From positions 1-48,545 of the forward strand of contig JACAEW010000336.1 of assembly GCA_013388675.1 (NCBI GenBank): a stretch of DNA of 48,545 nt, written 5' to 3'. The notes beneath the pieces were generated by a model. The model saw only the letters and a program-made list of their open reading frames with translations, searched no databases and was not told where the DNA came from. Source of the DNA: Syntrophaceae bacterium (lineage in GTDB: Bacteria > Desulfobacterota > SM23-61). A program made the position numbers and the translations under genes. Of this stretch, positions 41,499 to 48,545 are shown one piece after another. Positions within the stretch are counted from its first letter, which is position 1, and each line of letters begins with the position of its first letter.

Positions 41499-42260
41499 AT
41501 GGCCTTAGTTTTATTCGAGAGAAAAGAGGATACGCTGCGGGTTTCCCTGAACCGGACGTCGGCGCTCAACGCCATCAACAGCGCTATGCTCCAGCAGCTT
41601 GAGCAGGGATTGAAACAATACGAATCCGATTCGGCCATCCGGGCGCTGATTCTTTTCGGGCAGGGAGGATGTTTCGCCTCCGGGGCCGACATCGGGGAAC
41701 TTACGGCCTTGGACGAAAAAGGGGTCCGGGAATTTCATGGGCTGAGGGAAAGAACCTTCGGCCTCCTGGAAAAATATCCCCACCCGACGATTGCGGTCAT
41801 CCAGAAGTATGCCCTGGGAACGGGACTGGAGCTGGCCCTCTGCTGCGATTTCCGCGTGGCCGAAACGGGCGCCCGGCTGGGGGTGCCTTCGGCAAAGCTC
41901 GGACTGGTGGAAAGTTATGAATACTTTGCCCGGCTGGTCCGTGCCGTGGGCCCCTCCTGGGCCAAAAAGATGGGGTTTTCCGGGGGCCCGGTGGGTGGCG
42001 AGACGGCCTGCCGCATCGGCCTAGTGGAAGAAATCCTTCCGCCGGAGCAGGTTTTTGAACGGGTGGACGTTCTCCTGGAAAAGATTCGAAAAAATTCCTC
42101 CGCTTCCATCCTGCAAACGAAAAGGGTCATCACCGAATGCGCCCAGGACCCCAACCTGTCCCTCGTCAACGACCCGGCTTCCCCCATGGCCGATTCGACC
42201 CAGGCGGAGGATTTCAGGAAGGCCACCCGGGCCTTTCTCGAGAAAAGGAGGAAAATATAG
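41499..42260 (+). CDS. Enoyl-CoA hydratase/isomerase (crotonase-fold) protein
   Basis: 253 residues, ATG after GGGGAAAACG. Crotonase motifs: ALNAINSAMLQQL (about 23-35), SGADIGELTA oxyanion-hole loop (about 64-73) and ALGTGLELALCCDFRVAE (about 105-122), which contains the first catalytic Glu. The position of the second Glu of classic hydratases (PE before LGL) reads VPSAKLGL here, so it is Ser. The PGAGG loop also becomes ESYEY. This suggests a non-hydratase activity (isomerase, hydrolase or decarboxylase of an acyl-CoA). No beta-oxidation genes are next to it; the class III CoA-transferase at 20.8 kb is the only other CoA enzyme seen. Confidence 0.9.
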   Translation: MALVLFERKEDTLRVSLNRTSALNAINSAMLQQLEQGLKQYESDSAIRALILFGQGGCFASGADIGELTALDEKGVREFHGLRERTFGLLEKYPHPTIAVIQKYALGTGLELALCCDFRVAETGARLGVPSAKLGLVESYEYFARLVRAVGPSWAKKMGFSGGPVGGETACRIGLVEEILPPEQVFERVDVLLEKIRKNSSASILQTKRVITECAQDPNLSLVNDPASPMADSTQAEDFRKATRAFLEKRRKI

Positions 42261-42279
42261 CCTCCGGATTGGGGCCTTC

Positions 42280-43971
42280 TTACCCGCCACCCAACGCGGT
42301 AACTTTCAGCTCGAGAATATGGTGGGGCTGCAAAGTGTCGATGGCCTCCAGGGGTTCCGGCGGCCTCCAGGCGTAGAACTGAATGACTACTTTTTCCGGA
42401 GTGAAATCGACGATCAAAAATCCGTTTTTTTCCAAAGAGGGCAGGACTTCCTGGACCATCAGGTCCGTGGGGGGCTTGGCCTTGAGGCCCCGAAAGGCGG
42501 AGGGAAATCCACGGGGTCCGGTTCCCAAAGAACCTGACAGGACGGAGATCACCGGGTTGGCCCGCAGGTCCAGGTCCCGGCTTTTCAGGATCTTTCCCCA
42601 GGCCTGGTTATGGAGGTCCCCACAGATGAAAAGGGGGACGCACTTCCTCATGGAAGATGCGGCTTTCAGGATCCGGTTGTGCTGCTCGAACCATCCTTCC
42701 TGCCACTGGTATTTAGCGAGGACCGTGGTGAGGTTGCCGGCCTTGTCGTGCACGTCTGGATACCATTCCATCCACTTTCCCGCGCTCCAGCCGAAGACCA
42801 CCGCCGGGATGTTGACCAGGTGAGTGGTCTGCTCCGCCGCCATCCGGGCGATCAGCCAATCCTCGGCTTTTTTGTGGGTGAAAACGGCGTCCTTGCCGGT
42901 GAGGGTGACATACCGCCTGCTTTCGTAGAGCAGGCCTTCGAAGAGCCTGCCGAAACGGAGGGTCCCGTAGCATTCGGACACGCCGGGGGCCCGGTCGGGG
43001 GCATTTCCGCCGGGCAGGTCCGCCGGCCGATTTTCATCGGGCAGAAATTCCGGGAGGTATAGTTTTTGGGCCGACCGGGCGAGGTCCAGCATGAAAGGGT
43101 CCGGGGGAAAAGAAATCCCCCCTTTGTAGAAAGGGGAACGCCAGCCCAGCAGCAGGAGGCGGATATCGAACCCGTCCCCCTGGGTGGCGATGTCGTTTTC
43201 GAAATAGTCGTGGTCATCCAAAAGGAAAAAAGTAGGTATGGACCGGCAAAGGGTACCGTACAGGAAGGCGATCTGGGGGCCCACGGCCTTTTTCAGCACC
43301 TCTTCATTGGGCGTTCCCATTACGGGAAGGGAGGGGTCAAACCGCCCGGCATAAGCGATCGACCGGGCCGAGTCCCCCATCACCCGGGCTGACTTGTCAT
43401 ACCGAAGGTCGTAATAAATTTGATCCCCGCTGGAGATCAGCGCGTCGGGCTTGAGGGAAAGGCCGCGCTTCAAAAGCCGGATACGGGTTGGTAGCGGCAG
43501 GGGGCCTGTGTTGAACCATTCGATATGCGCGTCGTGCCCCCCCGCGCAGGTGAAAATCAGCAGCCGGAACCGCTCCGGTCGATCTTCGGGCGCCGGAAAG
43601 GTGGCCAGCGTCCAGGGATCGCAGAGGGATTGCCCCGAGGAATCCTTGACCACGAGCTCATATTTTTGGTTCGGCGTCAGGCCCGGGGCGTCGAAGAACC
43701 AGAAGAAACCCTGGGTATCGGTCCGCTTCCCCGGAAATATGCGGTCGTCCACCTCCAGGAAGGGGGGCTGGGTAAAGGGCTTCCTAAAAGAGGCCTTGAT
43801 GAGGATGCGGTCATGACTCACCGTGGGCAGCAGGTGGACCAGCTCCCCCGAGCTCCAGCCGGGTTCCCCCGGGTTGGGATGGATGTCCAGCCCGCCATAG
43901 ATGAAGTAAAGCTTTAAACCCCCGATCAGGGCCGCAAGAATGATCAAGGAAAGAAGCAGATAACGTCTCAT
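42280..43971 (-). CDS. PhoD-like metallophosphatase
   Basis: 563 residues, N-terminal membrane anchor or signal (about 3-25). Metal-site motifs: SSGDQIYYD (about 180-188), LLDDHDYFEND (about 251-261) and CGDLHNQAW (about 453-461), in the order typical of PhoD/alkaline phosphatase D-like enzymes that use Ca/Fe or similar metals. The N-terminal part (about 45-130) is an all-beta fold usual before the catalytic domain. Expected to hydrolyse phosphomonoesters or diesters outside the cytoplasm. No phosphate-starvation operator could be recognised upstream. Convergent with the crotonase-fold gene, 19 bases between stops. Confidence 0.85.
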   Translation of the reverse strand: MRRYLLLSLIILAALIGGLKLYFIYGGLDIHPNPGEPGWSSGELVHLLPTVSHDRILIKASFRKPFTQPPFLEVDDRIFPGKRTDTQGFFWFFDAPGLTPNQKYELVVKDSSGQSLCDPWTLATFPAPEDRPERFRLLIFTCAGGHDAHIEWFNTGPLPLPTRIRLLKRGLSLKPDALISSGDQIYYDLRYDKSARVMGDSARSIAYAGRFDPSLPVMGTPNEEVLKKAVGPQIAFLYGTLCRSIPTFFLLDDHDYFENDIATQGDGFDIRLLLLGWRSPFYKGGISFPPDPFMLDLARSAQKLYLPEFLPDENRPADLPGGNAPDRAPGVSECYGTLRFGRLFEGLLYESRRYVTLTGKDAVFTHKKAEDWLIARMAAEQTTHLVNIPAVVFGWSAGKWMEWYPDVHDKAGNLTTVLAKYQWQEGWFEQHNRILKAASSMRKCVPLFICGDLHNQAWGKILKSRDLDLRANPVISVLSGSLGTGPRGFPSAFRGLKAKPPTDLMVQEVLPSLEKNGFLIVDFTPEKVVIQFYAWRPPEPLEAIDTLQPHHILELKVTALGGG

Positions 43972-44244
43972 GGGCCGCCTCCGGAGAACCCGGTTACCGA
44001 GATCGCTCGGCTGATTTCAGAGGAAGTATGCCCTTGGAAATCCATTCCGTTAAACATAGGTAGCAAAAAATGGGCTCCGGGTCAAGGAATAGTTGGCTTG
44101 CAGGTATGGCCTGAACCCGATTCTTGCATTAAACCTATTGTTCTGGTACCTTCAAATAAAGTAATTGGCAATTCACTCGTCCCCCGGAGGGAGAATGGGC
44201 TGACGGCCGTTTTCTGAACGCCGCCTGGGGAAGCCCTTTCGACT
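43972..44244. other. Divergent intergenic region
   Basis: 273 bases between the divergent phosphatase and radical SAM genes. Must carry promoters for both. A TTGCAT (44124-44129) followed by TACCTT at 17 bases is a weak candidate. No repeat or RNA was recognised. Confidence 0.4.
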
Positions 44245-45960
44245 ATGTTTGCCAAACCAGACCTCGTCCTTCTTCACGCCCCTTCGGTCTACGATTTCCG
44301 CAAGCTTCCCATTCTCTTCGGGCCCATCAGCGACCTGGTGCCTTCGACCCCCATCTTCGAAATGTACCCCGTGGGCTTTTCCTCGATTTCCGAGCATTTG
44401 GAGAGAAATGGAATCCGGGTGCGGATCGTCAACCTGGCTTACCGGATGCTGAAAGATAGAGAGTTTGATGCGGAGCGGCTGATCGCCCGACTCCGCCCCC
44501 GCATGTTCGTCATCGATCTGCACTGGCTTCCCCATGCCCACGGTTCAGTTGAGGTCGCCGCCCTGTGCAAGAAACACCACCCCGAAATTCCGGTGGTTTT
44601 CGGCGGATATTCGGCCTCCTATTTCCATGAAGAGCTGATCCGCTATCCGCAGGTCGATTTCGTGATCCGGGGAGACTCGGCCGAAGAACCCCTCCGACAG
44701 CTGATGGTCGCCGTAAAAGAGAAAAAATATCCGGGGACGGTTCCCAACCTGACCTGGAAGGATGAAAAGAAAGAAGTCCGGGTCAATCCCCTGGCGCATG
44801 TCCTCCCCGATCTGGACGAGTATTCCAACAACTATCCCAACCTATTTCGCTCGGTGCTCAGGTACCTGGACCTTCAATCTCTGATCCCCATCCATGACTG
44901 GTGGGAATACCCCATCACTGCCGTGATGACCGTGCGGGGTTGCACTCACAACTGCGTTTTCTGCGGGGGGTCGAATTTCGGACTGAGCCATTTTTACGGC
45001 CGGGGCAAATGCGCCTACCGCAGCCCGGAAAAAGTGGCCGCCGACATCCTGGCCATCTCCCGGTACACCAACGCACCCATTTTTGTGGTCGGAGATTTGA
45101 GACAGGGGGGGGAGGAGTACTCCCGGCGCCTCCTATCCCGAATCAAGACGGTACGTCCGAAAAACCAGGTGGTCTTGGAACTCTTCACCCCTGCCCCGGA
45201 GAACTATTTCCAGATGGTGGCGGAAGCCTTTCCCAACTTCAATTTCGAAATTTCTCCCGAATCCCATAACGAAGAGGTCCGCCGGGCCACGGGCAAGTTT
45301 TACTCCAATGAGCAGATGGAAAAATCGATCCGGCACGCCCTGGACCATGGGTGCTCGAAGTTCGATGTCTTTTTTATGATCGGCCTTCCCAGGCAGACTC
45401 CGGCGTCGGTCCTGGAAAGCCTGGACTACTGCGAGGACCTGCTGAAAACCTTCGGCCGACGCCTTAACCCTTTCATCTCCCCCCTGGCCCCCTTCCTGGA
45501 CCCTGGGTGTATCGCTTTTGAGAAGGGCGAGGAAGTGGGGTACCGGGTTTTCTGCAAAACCCTGGAGGATTACCGGAAAGCCCTCCTGGCGCCGAGTTGG
45601 AAATACACCCTAAGCTATGAAACCAAATGGATGAGCCGGGAAGATATCGTCCGAACCTCCTACGAGGCCGGGCTTCGCCTGAATCGCCTGAAGGAAAAAT
45701 ACGGCCTTCTGGACAAGGCGACGGCCGACCGGACGGAGAAGCGGATCCTTCTGGCCAGGCAGATGATCGGAAAGGTGGATGAAATCGTTCTTCTATCGGA
45801 ACCGGAGAGAACTCGGCAGCTTATGGCCTTGAAAGGGTCTTTCGACCAAGCAAGCATGTCTACGGTTTGCGACAAAGAAGAGATCAAATGGCCGGTTTTC
45901 CGGTGGCGGCTGAATTTTCCCAATATTCTCCGGGCCATCTTCCAGCGCCGTCCTGCCTAG
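44245..45960 (+). CDS. B12-binding radical SAM protein (Ta0216-like)
   Basis: 571 residues. An N-terminal B12-binding-type domain (about 5-180) includes VFGGYSASYFHEEL and DLHWLPHAHG (about 91-100, in place of the usual DxHxxG). The radical SAM core has CTHNCVFC (Cys233, Cys237, Cys240) within MTVRGCTHNCVFCGGS. Then come NFEISPESHNEEVRR and a C-terminal extension of about 170 residues with no known motif. Such proteins use a 4Fe-4S cluster and SAM, often with cobalamin, for methylation or complex rearrangements. The overall layout resembles the archaeal/bacterial Ta0216 family. No partner gene is adjacent, so the reaction is unknown. Confidence 0.9.
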   Translation: MFAKPDLVLLHAPSVYDFRKLPILFGPISDLVPSTPIFEMYPVGFSSISEHLERNGIRVRIVNLAYRMLKDREFDAERLIARLRPRMFVIDLHWLPHAHGSVEVAALCKKHHPEIPVVFGGYSASYFHEELIRYPQVDFVIRGDSAEEPLRQLMVAVKEKKYPGTVPNLTWKDEKKEVRVNPLAHVLPDLDEYSNNYPNLFRSVLRYLDLQSLIPIHDWWEYPITAVMTVRGCTHNCVFCGGSNFGLSHFYGRGKCAYRSPEKVAADILAISRYTNAPIFVVGDLRQGGEEYSRRLLSRIKTVRPKNQVVLELFTPAPENYFQMVAEAFPNFNFEISPESHNEEVRRATGKFYSNEQMEKSIRHALDHGCSKFDVFFMIGLPRQTPASVLESLDYCEDLLKTFGRRLNPFISPLAPFLDPGCIAFEKGEEVGYRVFCKTLEDYRKALLAPSWKYTLSYETKWMSREDIVRTSYEAGLRLNRLKEKYGLLDKATADRTEKRILLARQMIGKVDEIVLLSEPERTRQLMALKGSFDQASMSTVCDKEEIKWPVFRWRLNFPNILRAIFQRRPA

Positions 45961-45970
45961 GGGCTGGGGA

Positions 45971-45997
45971 TAGGGGCGGGTTTCAAACCCGCCCCTA
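45971..45997. repeat. Palindrome family P, copy 6 (GGTTT centre)
   Basis: TAGGGGCGGGTTT, single C, then the exact reverse complement: a 27-base palindrome. It starts 10 bases after the radical SAM stop codon. Confidence 0.9.
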
Positions 45998-46025
45998 CGG
46001 CCGATGATAAGGTAATCTCATCCGC

Positions 46026-46049
46026 AGGGGCAATTCATGAATTGCCCCT
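46026..46049. repeat. Palindrome family P, copy 7 (AATTCA centre)
   Basis: AGGGGCAATTCA plus its reverse complement: perfect 24-base palindrome, 28 bases after copy 6. The two adjacent copies have different centres, so they did not arise by a simple tandem duplication. It ends 12 bases before the Smr start codon. Confidence 0.9.
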
Positions 46050-46061
46050 ACCCCGGAAAAA

Positions 46062-46370
46062 ATGAGCCAAGACAAGAAAGATTCACCCACGGACGAGTCC
46101 GAACCCTTGGAACTTCCCATCGACGGGGTCCTGGACCTGCATGCCTTCCAGCCCAGGGAGGTAAAAGACCTCCTGCCCGACTACATCGGCGCCTGCCGGG
46201 AAAAGGGAATCCTGCAGATTCGGGTGATTCACGGAAAAGGGACGGGGGCTTTACGACAAACGGTGCATTCCATCCTGAGCCGCCTGCCGGAGGTGGCTTC
46301 CTTCCGGCTGGCCGGCGAAGAGGGCGGGGGCTGGGGTGCGACCCTGGTCGAGCTCAGGCATTTGAAGTAA
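46062..46370 (+). CDS. Smr domain protein
   Basis: 102 residues, a single Smr domain. The motifs LDLHAFQPREVKDLLPDYI (about 24-43) and IRVIHGKGTGALRQTV (about 53-68) correspond to the conserved LDLHG and HGxG elements of MutS2-type Smr endonuclease domains. Stand-alone Smr proteins are nucleases or ribosome-collision factors in other bacteria. The palindrome P copy 7 lies directly upstream and may cover the ribosome-binding region. Its last 120 bases overlap, in antisense, the end of the convergent membrane protein gene. Confidence 0.9.
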   Translation: MSQDKKDSPTDESEPLELPIDGVLDLHAFQPREVKDLLPDYIGACREKGILQIRVIHGKGTGALRQTVHSILSRLPEVASFRLAGEEGGGWGATLVELRHLK

Positions 46371-46853
46371 ACTGGGATGAAGCCAGAAGACAGGCCTTTC
46401 CACGGGTTCAAGCCTCCTCATCCATTCTTTCCACTCATCCATCCGGGGAAAAAAGTAGGCGAACAAAACTAAGGATAGCAGCATGTAAAGATGGAAGCAG
46501 AGCGGGCTCCGGGTTAGGAAAAAGAGGCTTAACCCCGAGATGGCCACCGTTTCACAAAGCAGGTTCGTCGCCAGGAAGCAGTTGAATAGTCGGGAGGCGG
46601 GATGTTCTAAGGGTTGTCGTCCTTTCCTCCAGAGCATCTGGCGGCGAATGAACCAAATCAGGAAAAGAGTCGCGGCGGTAAAACTCAATAGAAATACCTT
46701 AAGGGGCATGACCTCTGGAGAAGCGGCCCCTTTTTTCAGAAAATGGACCTCTGGGTCAAGAAGCTCAACCACCAATAGAAAAATGGGAATGCCACCCACC
46801 AGGACCACCCATAGAAAGACGGCGCGGCGATAAGCGCTTTTCAAACTCTTCAC
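46251..46853 (-). CDS. Four-helix membrane protein of unknown function
   Basis: 200 residues from GTG 46853, with GGGAGGAAGGG upstream. Four hydrophobic helices: about 11-31, 49-70, 90-113 and 118-135, with basic loops (RRQMLWRKGRQ) on the cytoplasmic side. The last 60 residues are soluble, and the final 40 codons (46251-46370) are antisense to the Smr gene, which suggests that the original stop codon was lost and the tail extended. I do not recognise the family. The shape is that of a small inner-membrane sensor or biogenesis protein. Confidence 0.6.
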   Translation of the reverse strand: MKSLKSAYRRAVFLWVVLVGGIPIFLLVVELLDPEVHFLKKGAASPEVMPLKVFLLSFTAATLFLIWFIRRQMLWRKGRQPLEHPASRLFNCFLATNLLCETVAISGLSLFFLTRSPLCFHLYMLLSLVLFAYFFPRMDEWKEWMRRLEPVERPVFWLHPSLLQMPELDQGRTPAPALFAGQPEGSHLRQAAQDGMHRLS

Positions 46854-47311
46854 GGAATCCCTTCCTCCCTTCCCCCGGACAACTCCATCCTTCTTTTTTT
46901 ATCGGAGGGGGTAAAGGATTTCTTGAAATCGATTTTTCACCTTTTTTCAATAGGCGGTTTTTTGATTTTTATCCCTTTCTTTAAAGATTATGGGAGGACA
47001 TCCATACATTTCTTTTTAAGGGGCAACGAAATAGTAGAAATTTATTGACATCCTGGGGTAAACTTTTGTATTTTTATTGAGCCTTAAAAGAAAATTGGTA
47101 ATCCCATCCGTTCATTGCTCCGCCCGATGGGGCGGCTATTCATAAATGTACCCACAGCAATTGATTCATGCCCGTCCCTCGGCTGATTCGGTTTAGGCAG
47201 TAACGGGGTCTCAGCTCAGCAGAACCGCAGTAGGCTAGAACCATTTCGGGTCCGTGCCGGAGTCAGGTGTGCCACCTTGCTCCACTAAATTAAATCCAAA
47301 GGAGGAAAGTA
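46854..47311. other. Long leader region of the second TAXI gene
   Basis: 458 bases without a gene. Holds the candidate promoter at 47045-47074 and, beyond it, a transcribed leader of about 230 bases. In that leader CCGCCC-GATG-GGGCGG (47120-47135) is a perfect hairpin without a T-tract. The first part (46890-47040) is A+T-rich. I could not match the leader to a known riboswitch. No repeat of family P is present. Confidence 0.5.
47045..47074 (+). promoter_or_regulatory. Sigma-70-type promoter for the second TAXI gene
   Basis: TTGACA (47045-47050) is a perfect -35; TATTTT (47069-47074) is a fair -10 after 18 bases. The predicted start near 47081 gives a leader of about 230 bases. Confidence 0.6.
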
Positions 47312-48358
47312 ATGTTCAAGGCAAGAGCAGGTTACAGCTTCGCGGTGCTGGCAGCGGCCGTTGCCGTCGTCTTCGCCTTTTCGGCGTTCGATTCGGCTTA
47401 CGCCCAGCGCAAGTCGTTGCGGTGGGCAACCTCCCAGGTCGGCTCCTACGGGTACCAGGTCGCCGCCTCGATGACCCGGATCGTCGAGGAGGCGCTGGGC
47501 GGCGAATACACGGTTACCGTCCAGCCCTACGCTTCTCCCACCGTTGCCATGAAGGCGGTGATGGACGGCAACGGGGAGATTTCCTACACGGCCGATATCG
47601 GCATGGGCGAGTTTCAGCAGCGGGTGGGCGGCTTCAAGGGGTACAAGCCCAAGATGCCGGAGATGGTGCATACCTGGTATGCCTACCCGATGGAGTCGAT
47701 GCTGGCCGTCGCGGCGAAGGATGCCGAAAAGTACAAGTGCTGGCGTGACTTCAGCGGCAAGCCGGTGTTCTTCAGCAACGCCGGCTTCATGAACTGGCTG
47801 AACTACATGCGGGTCTTCAAGCTGCTCGGCTACAACTTCAAGCATGTCCAGATCGACCTCAAGTCGAACGCGGACGCGTTGGAGTCCGGCTCCATCGTGG
47901 GTTCGGGCGTCTACACCACCGCCGGCCGCTCGCTCCCCGCCTACTGGAAGGAGACCGAGATCCGCATGGATATCCGGGTCGTGAACCCCTGCCCGGATGA
48001 AGTCGCGAAGATCAAGGCGGCCGGCCTTGCGGTCGTCGAGGTGGACCCGAAGGCCGCTTTCAGCAAGAGCGTCGGCCCGTCCATGTTAATGGGCGTGGCA
48101 ATCCTCTTCGGCTACAACGCGGGAACGAATATCCCGGAGGACGTGGTCTACAAGATGCTCAGCGCGTTCTCCAAGAAAAAGGACGACCTGGCGAAGAGCG
48201 ACCCGGGATTCACGCCCCTGGCGAAGGACTTCTCCGGCCTGCAGGCCCAGGGAATCAATGCCAACCCAAACATTCCGGTGCATCCGGGTCTGGCGAAGTT
48301 CCTGAAGGAGCAGAAGGCCTGGAACGACAAGTGGAAGGTGGCGGGCGCCAACAAGTAA
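47312..48358 (+). CDS. TAXI family TRAP transporter solute-binding protein, second copy
   Basis: 348 residues, ATG after AAAGGAGGAAAG. Signal peptide about 1-31 (cleavage after AYAQ). TAXI pattern: RWATSQVGSYGYQVAASMTRIVEEALGG (about 37-64), YTVTVQPYASPTVAMKAVMDGNGEI (about 66-90) and terminal IPVHPGLAKFLKEQKAWNDKW. Only distantly similar to the first TAXI protein at 17.6 kb, and it has a different composition: more G+C (about 62%) and a preference for GGC and GTC codons, where neighbours use GGG/GGA. No permease is seen before the window ends. It may be acquired or the result of misassembly (see the window end). Confidence 0.93.
   Translation: MFKARAGYSFAVLAAAVAVVFAFSAFDSAYAQRKSLRWATSQVGSYGYQVAASMTRIVEEALGGEYTVTVQPYASPTVAMKAVMDGNGEISYTADIGMGEFQQRVGGFKGYKPKMPEMVHTWYAYPMESMLAVAAKDAEKYKCWRDFSGKPVFFSNAGFMNWLNYMRVFKLLGYNFKHVQIDLKSNADALESGSIVGSGVYTTAGRSLPAYWKETEIRMDIRVVNPCPDEVAKIKAAGLAVVEVDPKAAFSKSVGPSMLMGVAILFGYNAGTNIPEDVVYKMLSAFSKKKDDLAKSDPGFTPLAKDFSGLQAQGINANPNIPVHPGLAKFLKEQKAWNDKWKVAGANK
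47991..48030 (+). repeat. Exact 40-base direct repeat, copy A
   Basis: Within the second TAXI gene. Identical to the final 40 bases of the window (48506-48545), which marks an assembly-like join. Confidence 0.9.
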
Positions 48359-48365
48359 GCACGTA

Positions 48366-48433
48366 AAACGATAGGGTGGGCGCGCAGCCTGCGCCGCTGC
48401 AGCGCAGGCCGCGTCCCGCCGACGATATCGTTT
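48366..48433. terminator. Inverted repeat between convergent TAXI ends
   Basis: Outer arms AAACGATA (48366-48373) and TATCGTTT (48426-48433); inner arms GCCTGCGC (48387-48394) and GCGCAGGC (48402-48409) around a 7-base loop. It could terminate both the plus-strand TAXI gene and the inverted paralog fragment. It is nearly symmetrical, so it may also be the axis of a larger palindrome. Confidence 0.65.
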
Positions 48434-48439
48434 ATCCGC

Positions 48440-48514
48440 TTACTTGCTCCCCGCGACCTTCCACCCGGCGTTCCAGGCCTTCTGCTCCTTCAGGAACTTA
48501 GCCAGGCCCGGATG
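48440..48514 (-). CDS. C-terminal fragment of a third TAXI-type binding protein
   Basis: On the minus strand, 24 codons plus TAA read HPGLAKFLKEQKAWNAGWKV followed by AGSK, nearly the end of the second TAXI protein (HPGLAKFLKEQKAWNDKWKV). The DNA is clearly similar but not identical, so it is a diverged paralog or allele in inverted orientation. It stops abruptly where the 9 bases GCCCGGATG join to a copy of plus-strand sequence, so the rest of the gene is not contiguous here. Confidence 0.75.
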   Translation of the reverse strand, partial: HPGLAKFLKEQKAWNAGWKVAGSK

Positions 48515-48545
48515 AAGTCGCGAAGATCAAGGCGGCCGGCCTTGC
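48506..48545 (+). repeat. Exact 40-base direct repeat, copy B (window end)
   Basis: Identical to 47991-48030. Its first 9 bases are shared with the inverted fragment to the left, which makes the join a microhomology junction or a k-mer assembly artefact at the end of the contig. Confidence 0.9.

Noticed and set aside
47101-47300. Possible tRNA or known riboswitch in the TAXI leader
   Set aside because: I could not fit a cloverleaf or any riboswitch core; only one short hairpin is clear.

Overview
The window (48,545 bp, roughly 57-58% G+C by eye) reads as a chromosomal contig from a Gram-negative, probably anaerobic bacterium. The Mla-type lipid transport genes, a SurA-like periplasmic isomerase, a PEP-CTERM protein behind a sigma-54 promoter, and several TRAP/TAXI uptake genes next to a CoA-transferase fit a deltaproteobacterial (Desulfobacterota-like) lineage. 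That placement is inference from gene content only. I saw no rRNA, tRNA, CRISPR array, transposase or phage gene.

Left part (1-8.4 kb, + strand): the tail of an oligopeptide-type ABC binding protein, two permeases, a creatininase-family hydrolase, two ATPases and pxpABC (5-oxoprolinase). Together they look like an import-and-ring-opening unit for small cyclic amides or peptides. Then come a GcvR-like double ACT protein and the GTPase Der (8.5-10.4 kb).

Middle (10.7-25.8 kb): a carboxymuconolactone-decarboxylase-like protein, an Ldh2-type dehydrogenase, the PEP-CTERM protein, a UPF0173 hydrolase, DksA and MoaC on the minus strand. On the plus strand are ComM, a TAXI-TRAP binding protein with its fused permease, a class III CoA-transferase and a DctP-type binding protein without a permease. 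A flavin-binding protein, a PIG-L deacetylase and an MFS transporter remnant follow.

25.8-40.8 kb is one long minus-strand series, read right to left: mlaE, an MBL-fold hydrolase, mlaF (with degenerate catalytic motifs), mlaD, ccdA, mfd, surA-like, pdxA, uvrA (interrupted by an in-frame TAG) and ilvA. It joins envelope lipid transport, protein folding, DNA repair and amino acid or cofactor synthesis.

Right part (41-48.5 kb): a DUF488 protein, a crotonase-fold protein, a PhoD-like phosphatase, a B12-binding radical SAM protein, an Smr-domain protein overlapping a convergent membrane protein, and a second TAXI binding protein. The last 100 bases look chimeric: an inverted paralog end fused to an exact 40-base copy of sequence found 515 bases upstream.

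The most unusual feature is the repeat content. (a) At least seven copies of a palindrome share a conserved AGGGGC...GCCCCT shell, while the centre changes but always stays self-complementary. (b) There are eight short degenerate arrays with a 7-base period, each starting at or just after a stop codon and several coding for protein tails. (c) A composite repeat of about 140 bases carries three hairpins. Intergenic DNA here appears to be filled largely by structured repeats, some of which have become coding.
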